From: Candidatus Accumulibacter contiguus
Lineage (GTDB): Bacteria; Pseudomonadota; Gammaproteobacteria; Burkholderiales; Rhodocyclaceae
Direction: 5' to 3'
DNA length: 64,000 nucleotides
Assembly (NCBI RefSeq): GCF_012940005.1
Contig: NZ_SPMX01000025.1
Span: 52,249 to 116,248, forward strand
Positions 46,730 to 56,416 of the stretch are shown here, in pieces (within the stretch, counting starts at the first letter, position 1; each line of letters begins with the position of its first letter). Both the position numbers and the translations under genes were made by a program. Under the pieces are notes generated by a model, which saw nothing but the letters and a program-made list of their open reading frames with translations, was not told the DNA's origin and ran no database searches.

Positions 46730-47518
46730 ATGCCCAACTTCCACGTCATTTCCACCGAACGCCACGCCAGCAAGCGCTGGCAGCGCATTTCGAGTTATGC
46801 TTTCGCTGCCCATGAGGCAATTGTTCCACTGACTGCAGGCGAACTGCCGCGTGCGCTGTTGAGTCTGCCGATTGCCTTTGTCGAGCAGAATGAAACCTTC
46901 GTTCCTGTCGCCGTTCTGGGTTTGGCAACAGGCAAGAATCTATTTGCCGCACCCGACGGCCGTTGGGCAGGAAAATATATCCCGGCCATCTTGCGTAGCT
47001 ATCCCTTCTGCCTCGCCAGCAGGGATGACGGTCAGCAGGTACTGTGCATCGATGAAGATTCGGGACTCCTTGGCGACGGCAGTGAAGGCGAACCCTTTTT
47101 CGATGATGAAGGCAAACCCTCGCCAGCGATTCAAGGCGTCCTCAACTTTCTGACCCAGATCGAGAACAATCGGCAGATCACCGTCAGGGCCTGTACGGTA
47201 CTGAAGAAACACCACCTGATCAAAGCCTGGCCAATTACTGTCAAGACAGGGGCTGGTGACCAGCCGATTGGCGGACTCTTTCAGATTGACGAGGCCATTC
47301 TGAATCAGTTGCCCGCCGAAGCCCTTCATGAAGTCGCCAAAGCCGGTGCCCTGGTCATCGCCTATTGCCAGTTGCTGTCGATGCAGCAGTTGCCTGTTCT
47401 CGGCGAGCTGGCCGAAGCCCATGCCAGCGCTGCCGCCCGAATTCCTTCCGCCGGCAAAGAACTTACCCTGGACTACTTGAACAAGCACGAAACGCTCAAT
47501 TTTGGTGGACTCGGCTAA
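46730..47518 (+). CDS. SapC family protein
   Basis: A 262-residue protein. The N-terminal HASKRWQRISSYAFAAHEAI with LPIAFVEQNETFVPVAVLGL, and the middle WAGKYIPAILRSYPF with VLCIDEDSGLL, are hallmarks of the SapC family, named for an S-layer/surface-associated locus; molecular function is unknown. The ATG at 46730 has GAAGG eight bases upstream; an ATG two codons earlier is an alternative. It is followed 66 bases later by a glycosyltransferase gene, a frequent partner of SapC genes. About 110 bases without a gene precede it. Confidence 0.9.
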   Translation: MPNFHVISTERHASKRWQRISSYAFAAHEAIVPLTAGELPRALLSLPIAFVEQNETFVPVAVLGLATGKNLFAAPDGRWAGKYIPAILRSYPFCLASRDDGQQVLCIDEDSGLLGDGSEGEPFFDDEGKPSPAIQGVLNFLTQIENNRQITVRACTVLKKHHLIKAWPITVKTGAGDQPIGGLFQIDEAILNQLPAEALHEVAKAGALVIAYCQLLSMQQLPVLGELAEAHASAAARIPSAGKELTLDYLNKHETLNFGGLG

Positions 47519-47584
47519 ACCAATCGACTAATCGACCATTCGCTCGCTGCATACCCATGCTGGCCAGTCCCATCAGTACAAGCC

Positions 47585-48817
47585 ATGAAGATTCTCCTCA
47601 TCCATCAGAACTTTCCGGGTCAGTACAAACACATTGCCGCAGCTCTGGTGGCAAGGGGAGATGAAGTTACGGCGCTGTGCATCGAGACCAACCCGGTTCC
47701 CGCCGGTGTTCGTGTGATCCGTTACGGTCCAAAGCGAGGCAATACACCCAACATTCATGCGTGGGTGCAGGAAACGGAAACCAAGGTGATTCGCGGCGAA
47801 GCCTGCTTCAAGGCGGCGAAACGATTGCGCGAGCAAGGCTATCACCCGGACCTCATCTGTGCCCACCCGGGCTGGGGAGAAGCGCTGTTCATCAAGGAAG
47901 TCTGGCCGCAGATCCCGCTGCTGAATTACTTCGAGTTCTACTACCACGTCCATGGCGCCGATGTCGGCTTTGACCCGGAGTTTCCCGACAATCCGGACGA
48001 GGCGCCACGCTTGCTGGCAAAGAACTTCGCCAACCTGATGAACCTCGAACAATGCGATGCCGGAGTTTCACCGACGGCATGGCAGAAATCCACCCACCCC
48101 GCGAGCTTTCAACACAAAATCCGCGTCATCCATGAAGGCCTGGATACGGCAGCGATCGCCCCAAAGACCGACACCCAGATCACTCTTCAGGAAAAGGCCC
48201 GCACTCTGCGTTCTGACGATGAAGTCATCACCTTCGTCAATCGCAACCTCGAACCCTACCGAGGATGTCACAGTTTCATCCGCGCCATCCCTGAAATCCA
48301 GCGCCGGCGTCCGAAAGCCCATATCCTGATCGTCGGTGGTGATGGAGTCAGTTACGGCAGTCGGCCAGTCCAGGGAACGACCTACCGTGAGCAGTTTATC
48401 GAGGAAGTGAGGGGCGACATAGACTTCCGGCGTCTTGATTTCGTCGGTACGATTCCTTACCCGGTGTTCATCGGCTTGCTGCAAATCTCGGCGGTTCACG
48501 TCTACCTGACCTACCCCTTTGTTCTCTCCTGGTCGATGCTCGAAGCCATGAGCGCCGGTTGCCTGGTGCTGGGGTCCAGGACGCCACCGGTGGAAGAAGT
48601 GATCACGCATGGGGACAATGGACTGCTGGTCGATTTTTTCTCACCGCAGCAAATTGCCGAGCAAGTGGCCCAGGCTCTTGAGTTCCCCGGTGATTTTGCT
48701 CGGCTAAGGCAACGCGCCCGGCAGACGATCATCGACCGCTATGACCTCCAGCGAATCTGCCTGCCACAACATCTGGCCTACATCGACGAACTGGCTGGAC
48801 GGTCACTTAAGGATTGA
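47585..48817 (+). CDS. GT4-family glycosyltransferase
   Basis: A 410-residue GT-B fold enzyme. N-terminal MKILLIHQNFPGQYKHIAA is typical of a glycosyltransferase subgroup with FPGQ; the C-terminal domain has VNRNLEPYRGCHSFIRAIPE, ILIVGGDGVSYG and the donor-binding SWSMLEAMSAGCLVLGS with the EX7E-like pattern. It transfers a sugar from a nucleotide donor; acceptor unknown. It begins with an ATG 66 bases after sapC, so the two may act together on a surface glycoconjugate. Confidence 0.93.
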   Translation: MKILLIHQNFPGQYKHIAAALVARGDEVTALCIETNPVPAGVRVIRYGPKRGNTPNIHAWVQETETKVIRGEACFKAAKRLREQGYHPDLICAHPGWGEALFIKEVWPQIPLLNYFEFYYHVHGADVGFDPEFPDNPDEAPRLLAKNFANLMNLEQCDAGVSPTAWQKSTHPASFQHKIRVIHEGLDTAAIAPKTDTQITLQEKARTLRSDDEVITFVNRNLEPYRGCHSFIRAIPEIQRRRPKAHILIVGGDGVSYGSRPVQGTTYREQFIEEVRGDIDFRRLDFVGTIPYPVFIGLLQISAVHVYLTYPFVLSWSMLEAMSAGCLVLGSRTPPVEEVITHGDNGLLVDFFSPQQIAEQVAQALEFPGDFARLRQRARQTIIDRYDLQRICLPQHLAYIDELAGRSLKD

Positions 48818-48832
48818 TCCATGTCGCCTTGC

Positions 48833-49372
48833 TCAAACCGCGTCTGAATCGCCTGGCAAGCAGGCCGGTAAGCGGGCCAGATAATCCTGATGCACCACCA
48901 GGCTCAGGGCATTCGGCCGCATTCCTTTGACAACCGCCGTGGCTTCATCTACCGACCAGCCGCGTTCGACCAGGATTTGAGCTGCCATCAGGCCAGTACG
49001 ACCGGAACCTCCCTTGCAATGGATCACGACTCTCTTGTCGGCGTCCAGCAGTTGATGCACGGCCTGTCGCAGCGCCGACCAGGCGACGGCAAATTCTTCC
49101 TCTGGCGCGTGCTCATCTTCGATCGGAAGATGAAACCATTGCAGGCCGATTCGTGAACAGAGGTCGGCCATGTTCGACACCGCATTGCTCGTCATTTCGG
49201 CGTCCGGCATCAGTGTGATCACTGCGTCCGCTCCGGCCGCTTTCAGCTGCACGAGCGCAGCGCCTGGCTCCACCCCCTTGCTTCCTGGGCAAGGGGTCAG
49301 AATCAGGCCTGCGCCTTGCGAGTTCAGCGGCAGGAAATCATGGGGATGGGCGTTCATGGTGGGATTGGTCAT
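48833..49372 (-). CDS. CDKN3/dual-specificity-type protein phosphatase
   Basis: A 179-residue cysteine-based phosphatase. The active-site loop HCKGGSGRTG fits HCX5R(S/T)G; an upstream Asp that could be the general acid lies in LPIEDEHAPEEE. The family is related to cyclin-dependent kinase inhibitor 3 phosphatases, found in bacteria with varied roles. Start ambiguous: ATG at 49372 or 49357, both without a strong ribosome-binding site; longer frames to 49558 overlap the promoter region of the arsenic genes. It is divergent from the GAPDH-arsJ pair. In some genomes such phosphatases accompany arsenic genes, but its role here is not shown. Confidence 0.85.
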   Translation of the reverse strand: MTNPTMNAHPHDFLPLNSQGAGLILTPCPGSKGVEPGAALVQLKAAGADAVITLMPDAEMTSNAVSNMADLCSRIGLQWFHLPIEDEHAPEEEFAVAWSALRQAVHQLLDADKRVVIHCKGGSGRTGLMAAQILVERGWSVDEATAVVKGMRPNALSLVVHQDYLARLPACLPGDSDAV

Positions 49373-49580
49373 GGATGGTTGGGGCTCATGGCTATAGTAG
49401 AGATCAAGAACAGAGGGTTTTTTCGTGGCAACACGCATGGGAGAACCGGGAAGGGGTTTACTTATTTCGAGCATTCTATCAATATAAAAATGTTTCGCAA
49501 GCCGGTATCGCTTGCGGTGCCCAAATCGTCGGCTCGCTGGTTTCCAGCCGGGCACCATTCACCCTTCGGAGGAACGAGAA

Positions 49581-50591
49581 ATGACTGTCAAGGTCGGCAT
49601 CAATGGTTTCGGTCGTATCGGCAGGTTGGCGCTGCGCGCGGCGTGGGACTACCCGGAACTGGAGTTCGTGCATATCAATGAAGCGAACGGGCCGGTGGAG
49701 TCGGCAGCGCACCTTCTTGAATTCGATTCGGTCCATGGCCGCTGGCGGCACGATGTCGGGAGCAGCAACGGGCGGATGCTGATCGATGGAAAATCGATCC
49801 CCTACAGCACCGCCAGAGATGTCGCCGGCGGATCATGGCGCGACGCCGGGGTGGACATCGTTCTCGAAGCCAGCGGCAAGTGGCGTACGGTCGAGGAACT
49901 GTCGCCCTATCTGGCGGCCGGCGTGAAGAAAGTGATCGTCGCCGCACCGGTCAAGGGTGGGGACACGCTGAACATCGTCATGGGCGTCAATGACCAGCGC
50001 TACGACCCGGCCCGCGACCACATCGTTACCGCGGCCTCGTGCACCACCAACTGTCTGGCGCCAGTGGTCAAGGTCGTGCATGAAGCGATCGGCATTGCGC
50101 ACGGCATGATCACGACCATTCACAGTTCGACCAACACCCAGAGCGTGCACGACCAGATGCACAAGGATCTGCGGCGCGCGCGGGCTTCGAGCCTGTCGCT
50201 GGTGCCGACGACGACCGGCTCGGCGACCGCGATCGCGCTGATCTTCCCGGAACTGAAGGGCAAGCTCGACGGCCACGCGGTGCGCGTGCCACTGCTCAAT
50301 GCGTCGATCACCGACTGCGTTTTCGAGATGCAACGCCCGACGAGCGTCGAGGAGGTCAATGGTCTGCTCAAGGCGGCGGCCGAGGGAGCATTGAAGGGAA
50401 TTCTCGGCTATGAGGAAAGGCCACTGGTTTCCATGGACTACCGCGGCGATCCGCGCTCGTCGATTGTCGATGCGGCGCACACCCTGGTGATCAACGGCAC
50501 GATGGTCAAGATCTACGCCTGGTACGACAACGAGTGGGGCTACGCCAATCGTTACGTCGAGCTGGCACGCAAGCTGGCCGCTTCGCTGTAA
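49581..50591 (+). CDS. gapdh: Glyceraldehyde-3-phosphate dehydrogenase, ArsJ-associated
   Basis: A 336-residue GAPDH. NAD-binding [16 protein letters not shown] at the start and the catalytic SCTTNC motif at about 152-157, with the C-terminal [18 protein letters not shown] 49581 follows GGAGGA. In this gene pair (GAPDH followed by an ArsJ permease), published work on the family shows that GAPDH can use arsenate instead of phosphate to form 1-arseno-3-phosphoglycerate, which ArsJ exports. It could also be an ordinary glycolytic enzyme, but the placement 90 bases before arsJ supports the resistance role. Confidence 0.9.
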   Translation: MTVKVGINGFGRIGRLALRAAWDYPELEFVHINEANGPVESAAHLLEFDSVHGRWRHDVGSSNGRMLIDGKSIPYSTARDVAGGSWRDAGVDIVLEASGKWRTVEELSPYLAAGVKKVIVAAPVKGGDTLNIVMGVNDQRYDPARDHIVTAASCTTNCLAPVVKVVHEAIGIAHGMITTIHSSTNTQSVHDQMHKDLRRARASSLSLVPTTTGSATAIALIFPELKGKLDGHAVRVPLLNASITDCVFEMQRPTSVEEVNGLLKAAAEGALKGILGYEERPLVSMDYRGDPRSSIVDAAHTLVINGTMVKIYAWYDNEWGYANRYVELARKLAASL

Positions 50592-50681
50592 GCACATGCC
50601 CATGGATTCCGTGCCGATCGGGGCCGTCACCGCCTGGCAGGAGATGGTCTCGAAGCACGGTCACCCCTCTCGAGGACAACG

Positions 50682-51980
50682 ATGAACGATCCATCCGCAG
50701 CCAGAAGTCCCGCTGCACGTGCCGGCCTGCGCAACTACATCCTGGTGACCGCAGCCTACTGGTCCGACACCGTCACCGATGGCGCCACCCGCATGCTGGT
50801 GCTGTTCTACTTCTACAGCCTTGGTTACACGCCTTTTGCCGTCGCGTCGCTGTTCATCTTCTATGAAGTCTTCGGCATCCTGACCAATCTCTTTGGTGGC
50901 TACATCGGCGCCCGCTTCGGCCTCAAGACGACCTTGTTCATCGGGCTGGGCACGCAACTCGTGGCGCTGTCGATGCTCGCCTTCGCGCCACAGGGCTGGC
51001 TGGTGGTCGTATACGTCATGGTCTCGCAGGCTTTGAGCGGAATCGCCAAGGACATGACCAAGATGAGTTCGAAGAGCGCGGTCAAGCTGATCGTTCCCGA
51101 AGGTGCATCGGCAACGCTCTACCGTTGGGTCTCGATTCTGACCGGGTCGAAGAACGCGTTGAAAGGGGTCGGCTTTTTTCTTGGGGGTCTGCTGCTGACC
51201 CTGCTCGATTTCCAGACCGCACTCAAGCTGCTCGTCGCACTGGTGGGAAGCACGCTGATCCTGGCCGCGTTGCTGATGCGCGGTGGCCTCGGTCAGGCCA
51301 ACAAGAAAGCAAAGTTCGGGCAGATGTTCTCGCGCAACAGCGCAGTCAACAAGCTGGCCGCAGCACGCATCTTCCTCTTCGGCGCGCGCGACGTCTGGTT
51401 CGTTGTCGGTCTGCCGGTCTTTCTGTCGAGCGTGCTCGGCTGGACCTTCTGGCAGTCCGGCGGCTTTCTTGCGGTCTGGGTGATCGGTTATGGCATCGTC
51501 CAGGCGGCGACTCCCGGCCTGCTGCGCAGCCGCGTCGAGGAGCAGCACGAACCCGATGGACGGACGGCAACCATTCTCGCTTTCGTCCTCGCGACGCTGC
51601 CGGCGGGCATCGCTCTGGGACTGAGCGCCGGGCTGGCGCCGAGCACCGTCGTGGTTGCCGGCCTGATTCTCTTTGGCGCCGTTTTTGCGCTGAACTCGGC
51701 GGTGCATTCCTATCTGATTCTGGCGTACACCGATAGCGACAAGGTGGCGATGAGCGTCGGTTTCTACTACATGGCCAACGCATCCGGCCGCCTGGCGGGA
51801 ACGGTTCTTTCAGGCGCGCTCTATCAGTGGGGGCTGCAGAGCGGGCCAAGCAAGGGCTTGATTGCCTGTCTGTGGGCGTCGACAGTCTTTGTGGTGCTTG
51901 CCGGCCTGTTGTCGCTGCTGCTGCCACGCCACATCGGTCCACGCAGCAAGCCGATCAAGCTCGATGATCTGGGCGAGTAG
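50682..51980 (+). CDS. arsJ: ArsJ organoarsenical efflux MFS transporter
   Basis: A 432-residue MFS protein with about 12 hydrophobic segments. Segments such as NYILVTAAYWSDTVTDGATR, ASLFIFYEVFGILTNLFGG and ALSGIAKDMTKMSSKSAVK match the ArsJ family. It would export 1-arseno-3-phosphoglycerate, giving arsenate resistance together with the adjacent GAPDH. GAGGA before the ATG is the ribosome-binding site. Arsenate enters through Pit permeases, of which two are encoded earlier in the window, so the resistance fits the physiology. No arsR or arsC is visible beside it. Confidence 0.9.
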   Translation: MNDPSAARSPAARAGLRNYILVTAAYWSDTVTDGATRMLVLFYFYSLGYTPFAVASLFIFYEVFGILTNLFGGYIGARFGLKTTLFIGLGTQLVALSMLAFAPQGWLVVVYVMVSQALSGIAKDMTKMSSKSAVKLIVPEGASATLYRWVSILTGSKNALKGVGFFLGGLLLTLLDFQTALKLLVALVGSTLILAALLMRGGLGQANKKAKFGQMFSRNSAVNKLAAARIFLFGARDVWFVVGLPVFLSSVLGWTFWQSGGFLAVWVIGYGIVQAATPGLLRSRVEEQHEPDGRTATILAFVLATLPAGIALGLSAGLAPSTVVVAGLILFGAVFALNSAVHSYLILAYTDSDKVAMSVGFYYMANASGRLAGTVLSGALYQWGLQSGPSKGLIACLWASTVFVVLAGLLSLLLPRHIGPRSKPIKLDDLGE

Positions 51981-52019
51981 CGTAGCCGCTAGCGAACGAG
52001 CGCGCTGTAGGAGGATCGC

Positions 52020-53033
52020 TCAATGGCGGATGCAGATCTTGCCGAACTGTGCGCCGCTCTTCAGGTACGCCAGCGCTTCCTTGAGCGCCGGAAATTCGAA
52101 AACCCGGTCGACGATCACCGGCACGCGGTGCTGCTCGAGCGCCCGCAGCATCGCCTCGAAACCGTCGCGATGGCCGACGGTGATGCCCTGCAGCCGCACC
52201 TGCCGGGTGATGATCAGGCCGAGCGGTGTCGCCAATGAGGAGCCCGAGAGCACACCGATCATCGACAGGGTGCCGCCGGGACGAATGCAGCGCAGCGACT
52301 GTGGTAGGGTTTTCTCGCCGCCAAGCTCGACGATGTGGTCGAAGCCGCGACCATCGGTGAGCGCACGCGCCGGTTTCGACCATTCGGGAGTCGTCCGGTA
52401 GTTGATCGTCGCGTCGGCACCGAGCGCCTTGAGCCGCTCGATCTTCTCGTCGCTCGACGAGATCACGGTGACCCGTGCGCCGGCAATCCTGGCAAACGCC
52501 AGAGCGAACAGCGCCACACCGCCGGAGCCCTGGATCAGTACCTGTTCGCCGGGCTTGACCGTGCCATGCGTGGCCAGCGCACTCCAGGCAGTCAAGGCCG
52601 CGCAGGGTAGCGTCGCGGCTTCGACGTCGCTGAGGTATGCGGGCACCTTGACCACACCCTGCTCGGACAGGCACATGAACTCCGCCATGGTGCCATCGAT
52701 CGGGCCACCGAGAGACCCGGTCATGCGGGGAAGATCCGGTTCGCCGGCGATCCAGCCCTGGAAAAAGGTCGGGCAGACGCGGTCGCCGACCGCCACGCGG
52801 GTGACTCCGGGGCCCACCGCAACGACCTCGCCGACGCCGTCGGACAGCGGGATCAGCGGCAGTGTCCCGGTAAAGCTGCCATATCCGCGCTCGGGAACGA
52901 CCAGGTCGCGGAAATTCAGCGACGAGGCGAGCATCCGCAGCAGCACCTGTCCCGCTCCGGGCTGGGGTTGCGGGCGATCGGCGAGTTTGAGGTTGGCCAT
53001 CCCCCAATCATCCTGAATCTGAAAAACGCGCAT
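52020..53033 (-). CDS. MDR-family zinc-independent alcohol dehydrogenase/quinone-reductase-like protein
   Basis: A 337-residue medium-chain dehydrogenase/reductase. The catalytic domain begins MRVFQIQDDW and has LNFRDLVVPERGYGSFTG and LIPLSDGVGEVVAVGPGVTR. The cofactor motif is IQGSGGVALFALAFARIAG, and the C-terminal helix pair follows. The usual GHE zinc-binding residues are not evident in LSDGVGEV, so it is likely an NADPH-dependent quinone or enone reductase. GGAGGT five bases before ATG 53033 fixes the start; the longer frame to 53135 has no similarity. Substrate unknown. Confidence 0.9.
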   Translation of the reverse strand: MRVFQIQDDWGMANLKLADRPQPQPGAGQVLLRMLASSLNFRDLVVPERGYGSFTGTLPLIPLSDGVGEVVAVGPGVTRVAVGDRVCPTFFQGWIAGEPDLPRMTGSLGGPIDGTMAEFMCLSEQGVVKVPAYLSDVEAATLPCAALTAWSALATHGTVKPGEQVLIQGSGGVALFALAFARIAGARVTVISSSDEKIERLKALGADATINYRTTPEWSKPARALTDGRGFDHIVELGGEKTLPQSLRCIRPGGTLSMIGVLSGSSLATPLGLIITRQVRLQGITVGHRDGFEAMLRALEQHRVPVIVDRVFEFPALKEALAYLKSGAQFGKICIRH

Positions 53034-53190
53034 GTTGCACCTCCAAGTATCCAGCGCCGCAGCGCCAGGGTTTTGCCCATTTCCTTGATCTCCATGACCT
53101 CGACGACGCGTTTCGGCGGGAGGATGGAAGGGCACTTCCGAGAGTTTCTCCGAGCAGAGCGGTGGCCGTCAATCATTCCCGGTCACGCGG

Positions 53191-55272
53191 CTACACCACC
53201 CGTTCGACTTCGACCAGGCAGTCGTAGAACGTCGCCCCGCCGCCCATCTCGGTCAGCGCCTGGCTGGTGACTTCGTTGCAGTTGCGTCCGTCTGGCGAGA
53301 GCTTGCGCCACCAGATCGAGGTGGCCATGGCGACGCCCGGACGGATGCGGTCGCTGACGACGGCGCGGGCGCGGAATTCGCCACGCTGGTTATGGATGCG
53401 CAGCGGGTTGTCGTTGGCAATGCCGCGTGCCGCGGCGTCGACCGGATGGATGTGGAGCGCGGGCGACTTTTCCTGCGCCAGAAAGCGTGGCGAGTTGGCA
53501 AAGCTGGTATTGAGAAAGTTGCGCGCCGGCGGTGTGATCAGCGCCAGCGGAAATTGCGCTGCCAGCGGACTTTGCCGCCATTCGTGCGGTTCGATGAAAG
53601 TCGGCAGCGGGTCGAGCCCTGCACTGGCGAGCATCTCGCTGAAAAATTCGCATTTTCCGGAAGGTGTCGGGAACCCGCCCGCTGCGAACGGAGCTTCGCC
53701 AAGTGGCAGATTGAGGCGGGCGTGACCTTCGGCCTTCAGCCTTTCCCAGGAAAGCCCGGCAAGGCGCGGATCGCTCCAGTCGAAAGCCTGGCGGCACAGG
53801 TCTTCGTCGCTGTCGGCAAAACAGGCTTCGCTGAAGCCCATTTGCCGGGCCAGGCGGCGGAACAGTTCGGTGTTCGGCAGCGCTTCAGCGAGCGGCACGA
53901 TCGCCGGCAGGTTGACCTGCAGGTGCAGGTGCCCGTAAGACTTGTGGATGTCGAGCTGTTCCATGTGGCTGGTGGCCGGCAGCAGGAGGTCGGCGTAGTC
54001 GGCGGTATCGGTCTGGAAAAGGTCATGAACGACGGTGAACAGGTCGTTGCGGGCCAGGCCACGTTCCACCTCGGCCGACTGTGGAGCAACCGCGAGCGGA
54101 TTGCTGTTGTACACGAACAGCGCCTTGATCGGCGGTTGCGCGCGCAGCAGCTCATGGCCAATGGTGCTCATGTTGACCGTTCGCGGTGCCGGCGTCGGCA
54201 TCAGGTCCGGTCGTTCGAGGGCGGCGGTATCGACCGGGTAATTGCCGGAACTGGACAGCAGCACGCCACCCGCTGCGTCTCGCCAGGCACCGGTGAGCGC
54301 CGGCAGGCAGGCGACGCTGCGCAGCGCCATGCCGCCGCCGGCGCTGCGGTTGATGCCGTAATTGGTCCGAATCGCTGCTGGTCGGGTGCTGCCGTAAGCA
54401 TGCGCGAGGTTTTCAATCTCCTGAGTGCTGATGCCGCAGATCGCCGCGACCCGCTGCGGCGGGTATTCCAGCACGCGTTGCTTGAGCGCTTCGAAGCCGA
54501 GCGTATAGCGAGCAAGGTAATCGTGGTCGAGCAGATCGTCGCGAATCAGTACGTGCATCAGTCCGAGCGCCAGGGCGCTGTCGGTTCCCGGCAGCAACGC
54601 GATGTGCTGGTCGCACTTGTCGGCGGTGGTGGTGCGGCAGGGGTCGATGGCAATCAGGCGCGCACCGCGCCGCTTTGCCTCCTGCGCCAGGCGCCAGAAG
54701 TGCAGGTTGGAGACGACACTGTTGGTTCCCCAAAGAATGATCAGGCGCGCATCGACAACGTTTTCGGCGTCGAAACCGACGCTGGCGCCGATCGTTGCCC
54801 GGTAACCCATCGCGCCGGCGCTGGCGCAGATCGTTCGGTCGAGTTGCGAGGCACCGAGACGGTGGAAGAAGCGGCGGTCCATCGAAGCATAGCCGAGCAT
54901 GCCGGAGTTGCCGGCATAGCTGTAGGGAACGATTGCCTCGGCGCCGTCTGCGGCGGCGATGCGGCGGAAGCGATCGGCAATCGTGGCCAGCGCCTCATCC
55001 CAGGAGATGCGCTCGAATCTTGCTCCCGGACCCTTGGCACCGATCCGGCGCGCCGGGTGCAGCAGGCGCTCGGGATGGTAGATACGTTCGGGGTAGAAAG
55101 CGACCTTGGTACACAACACGCCGGCCGTCGGTGGGTGATCGGCAGCACCGGCGACCTTGAGCACGCGGCCCTCGCTGACCGTGACGTCGAGCGCGCAGGT
55201 ATCCGGGCAATCGTGTGGGCAGGCGCCGCGTACCGTGTGGGTGGCAGTTGGCGCAGAAGCGGGGTTGGCCAT
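53191..55272 (-). CDS. Molybdopterin-dependent oxidoreductase (anaerobic dehydrogenase type)
   Basis: A 693-residue molybdo/tungsto-bis-MGD enzyme of the DMSO-reductase superfamily. The N-terminus carries an iron-sulfur motif (CPHDCPDTC followed later by GVLCTKV), then the MGD domain (WGTNSVVSNLHFWRL; GTDSALALGLMHVLIRDDLL) and the C-terminal dinucleotide domain (HPVDAAARGIANDNPLRIHN). No Tat signal is visible, so it is cytoplasmic. Start ATG 55272 has GGGAAA before it; the frame beyond runs antisense through tsaD. No electron-transfer subunits or chaperone are encoded beside it, so the electron partner is unknown. Formate dehydrogenase-like and other substrates are possible. Confidence 0.88.
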   Translation of the reverse strand: MANPASAPTATHTVRGACPHDCPDTCALDVTVSEGRVLKVAGAADHPPTAGVLCTKVAFYPERIYHPERLLHPARRIGAKGPGARFERISWDEALATIADRFRRIAAADGAEAIVPYSYAGNSGMLGYASMDRRFFHRLGASQLDRTICASAGAMGYRATIGASVGFDAENVVDARLIILWGTNSVVSNLHFWRLAQEAKRRGARLIAIDPCRTTTADKCDQHIALLPGTDSALALGLMHVLIRDDLLDHDYLARYTLGFEALKQRVLEYPPQRVAAICGISTQEIENLAHAYGSTRPAAIRTNYGINRSAGGGMALRSVACLPALTGAWRDAAGGVLLSSSGNYPVDTAALERPDLMPTPAPRTVNMSTIGHELLRAQPPIKALFVYNSNPLAVAPQSAEVERGLARNDLFTVVHDLFQTDTADYADLLLPATSHMEQLDIHKSYGHLHLQVNLPAIVPLAEALPNTELFRRLARQMGFSEACFADSDEDLCRQAFDWSDPRLAGLSWERLKAEGHARLNLPLGEAPFAAGGFPTPSGKCEFFSEMLASAGLDPLPTFIEPHEWRQSPLAAQFPLALITPPARNFLNTSFANSPRFLAQEKSPALHIHPVDAAARGIANDNPLRIHNQRGEFRARAVVSDRIRPGVAMATSIWWRKLSPDGRNCNEVTSQALTEMGGGATFYDCLVEVERVV

Positions 55273-55328
55273 GGGGTGTTTCCCTGCGGGTGTCGATGGC
55301 GAGAAGATAGCACACCGACTGGAGTAGA

Positions 55329-56357
55329 ATGCTGCCAATGCTGGTTCTTGGCATCGAATCCTCCTGCGATGAAACGGGTATGGCGCTGTACAGCACCGAT
55401 GCTGGCGGCGCTCTGCTTGCGCACGCCCTGCACTCGCAGGTGTGCATGCACGCCGACTACGGCGGGGTGGTGCCGGAACTCGCGTCGCGCGATCATATCC
55501 GACGACTCGTACCACTGCTGCGCCAGGTGCTGGCCGACAGCGGCTGTTCGCTGGCGGGGCTCGACGCCGTTGCCTACACGCAGGGGCCAGGCCTGGCGGG
55601 AGCCCTGCTGGTTGGGGCGGCTTTTGCCGAAGCGCTGGCGACAGCGCTCGGAGTCCCGACCGTGCCGGTGCATCACCTCGAAGGCCATCTACTGTCGCCC
55701 TTGTTGTCGAGCAAGCCGCCGCGTTTTCCCTTTGTTGCCCTGCTCGTTTCGGGTGGCCATAGCCAGTTGATGCGGGTGACCGGCGTCGGGGAATACGAGT
55801 TGCTGGGTGAAACCCTCGATGACGCCGCCGGCGAAGCTTTCGACAAGACCGCCAAACTGCTCGGTCTCGGCTACCCTGGCGGCCCGGCACTGGCTGCACT
55901 GGCCGATACGGGTCGGCCCGGTCAGGTCAAGCTGCCACGCCCGATGCTGCACTCCCCTGACCTCGACTTCAGTTTCAGCGGTCTGAAAACCGCAGTGCTG
56001 GTGAAGGTGCGCGAGTTGGCGACGATCAGTGATCAGCAGCGGGCGGATATTGCGCGGGGATTCCAGGATGCGATTGTCGAAGTCCTGGTCAGCAAGGCGC
56101 TGCGCGCGGTAACTGTCAGCGGTCTGCAGCAACTGGTGGTCGCTGGTGGCGTCGGTGCCAACCGCGAACTGCGGCGCCAGCTCGACGCCCATGCAGCGAA
56201 GGCGAGGATCGCCGTTTTCTACCCGGAACTGGAATTCTGTACCGACAACGGCGCGATGATCGCGCTGGCCGGAGCCTTGCGGCTCCAGGCGGGAATCTCC
56301 AGCAAACCGCCCGGCGCTTTCGCGGTGCGACCGCGCTGGCCACTGACTGGCGCTTGA
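55329..56357 (+). CDS. tsaD: tRNA N6-adenosine threonylcarbamoyltransferase
   Basis: A 342-residue universal enzyme (TsaD/Kae1/Gcp) that transfers the threonylcarbamoyl group to A37 of ANN-decoding tRNAs. The N-terminus [17 protein letters not shown] and the metal-binding [13 protein letters not shown] (HxxxH), followed by [14 protein letters not shown], are diagnostic. GGAG four bases before ATG 55329; an ATG at 55338 is an alternative matching the usual family start. Divergent from the molybdoenzyme gene. No other tRNA-modification genes of the pathway are beside it. Confidence 0.97.
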   Translation: MLPMLVLGIESSCDETGMALYSTDAGGALLAHALHSQVCMHADYGGVVPELASRDHIRRLVPLLRQVLADSGCSLAGLDAVAYTQGPGLAGALLVGAAFAEALATALGVPTVPVHHLEGHLLSPLLSSKPPRFPFVALLVSGGHSQLMRVTGVGEYELLGETLDDAAGEAFDKTAKLLGLGYPGGPALAALADTGRPGQVKLPRPMLHSPDLDFSFSGLKTAVLVKVRELATISDQQRADIARGFQDAIVEVLVSKALRAVTVSGLQQLVVAGGVGANRELRRQLDAHAAKARIAVFYPELEFCTDNGAMIALAGALRLQAGISSKPPGAFAVRPRWPLTGA

Positions 56358-56416
56358 TCCATCCCTTGTTATTGATTGCGCGAGCGGTGATGGGTGTGGG
56401 GTTTGCTCAAGTTCGG

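Noticed and set aside
53392..55770. Plus-strand frame of 792 codons opposite the molybdoenzyme and running into tsaD
   Set aside because: Overlaps two well-supported genes; no recognisable sequence.
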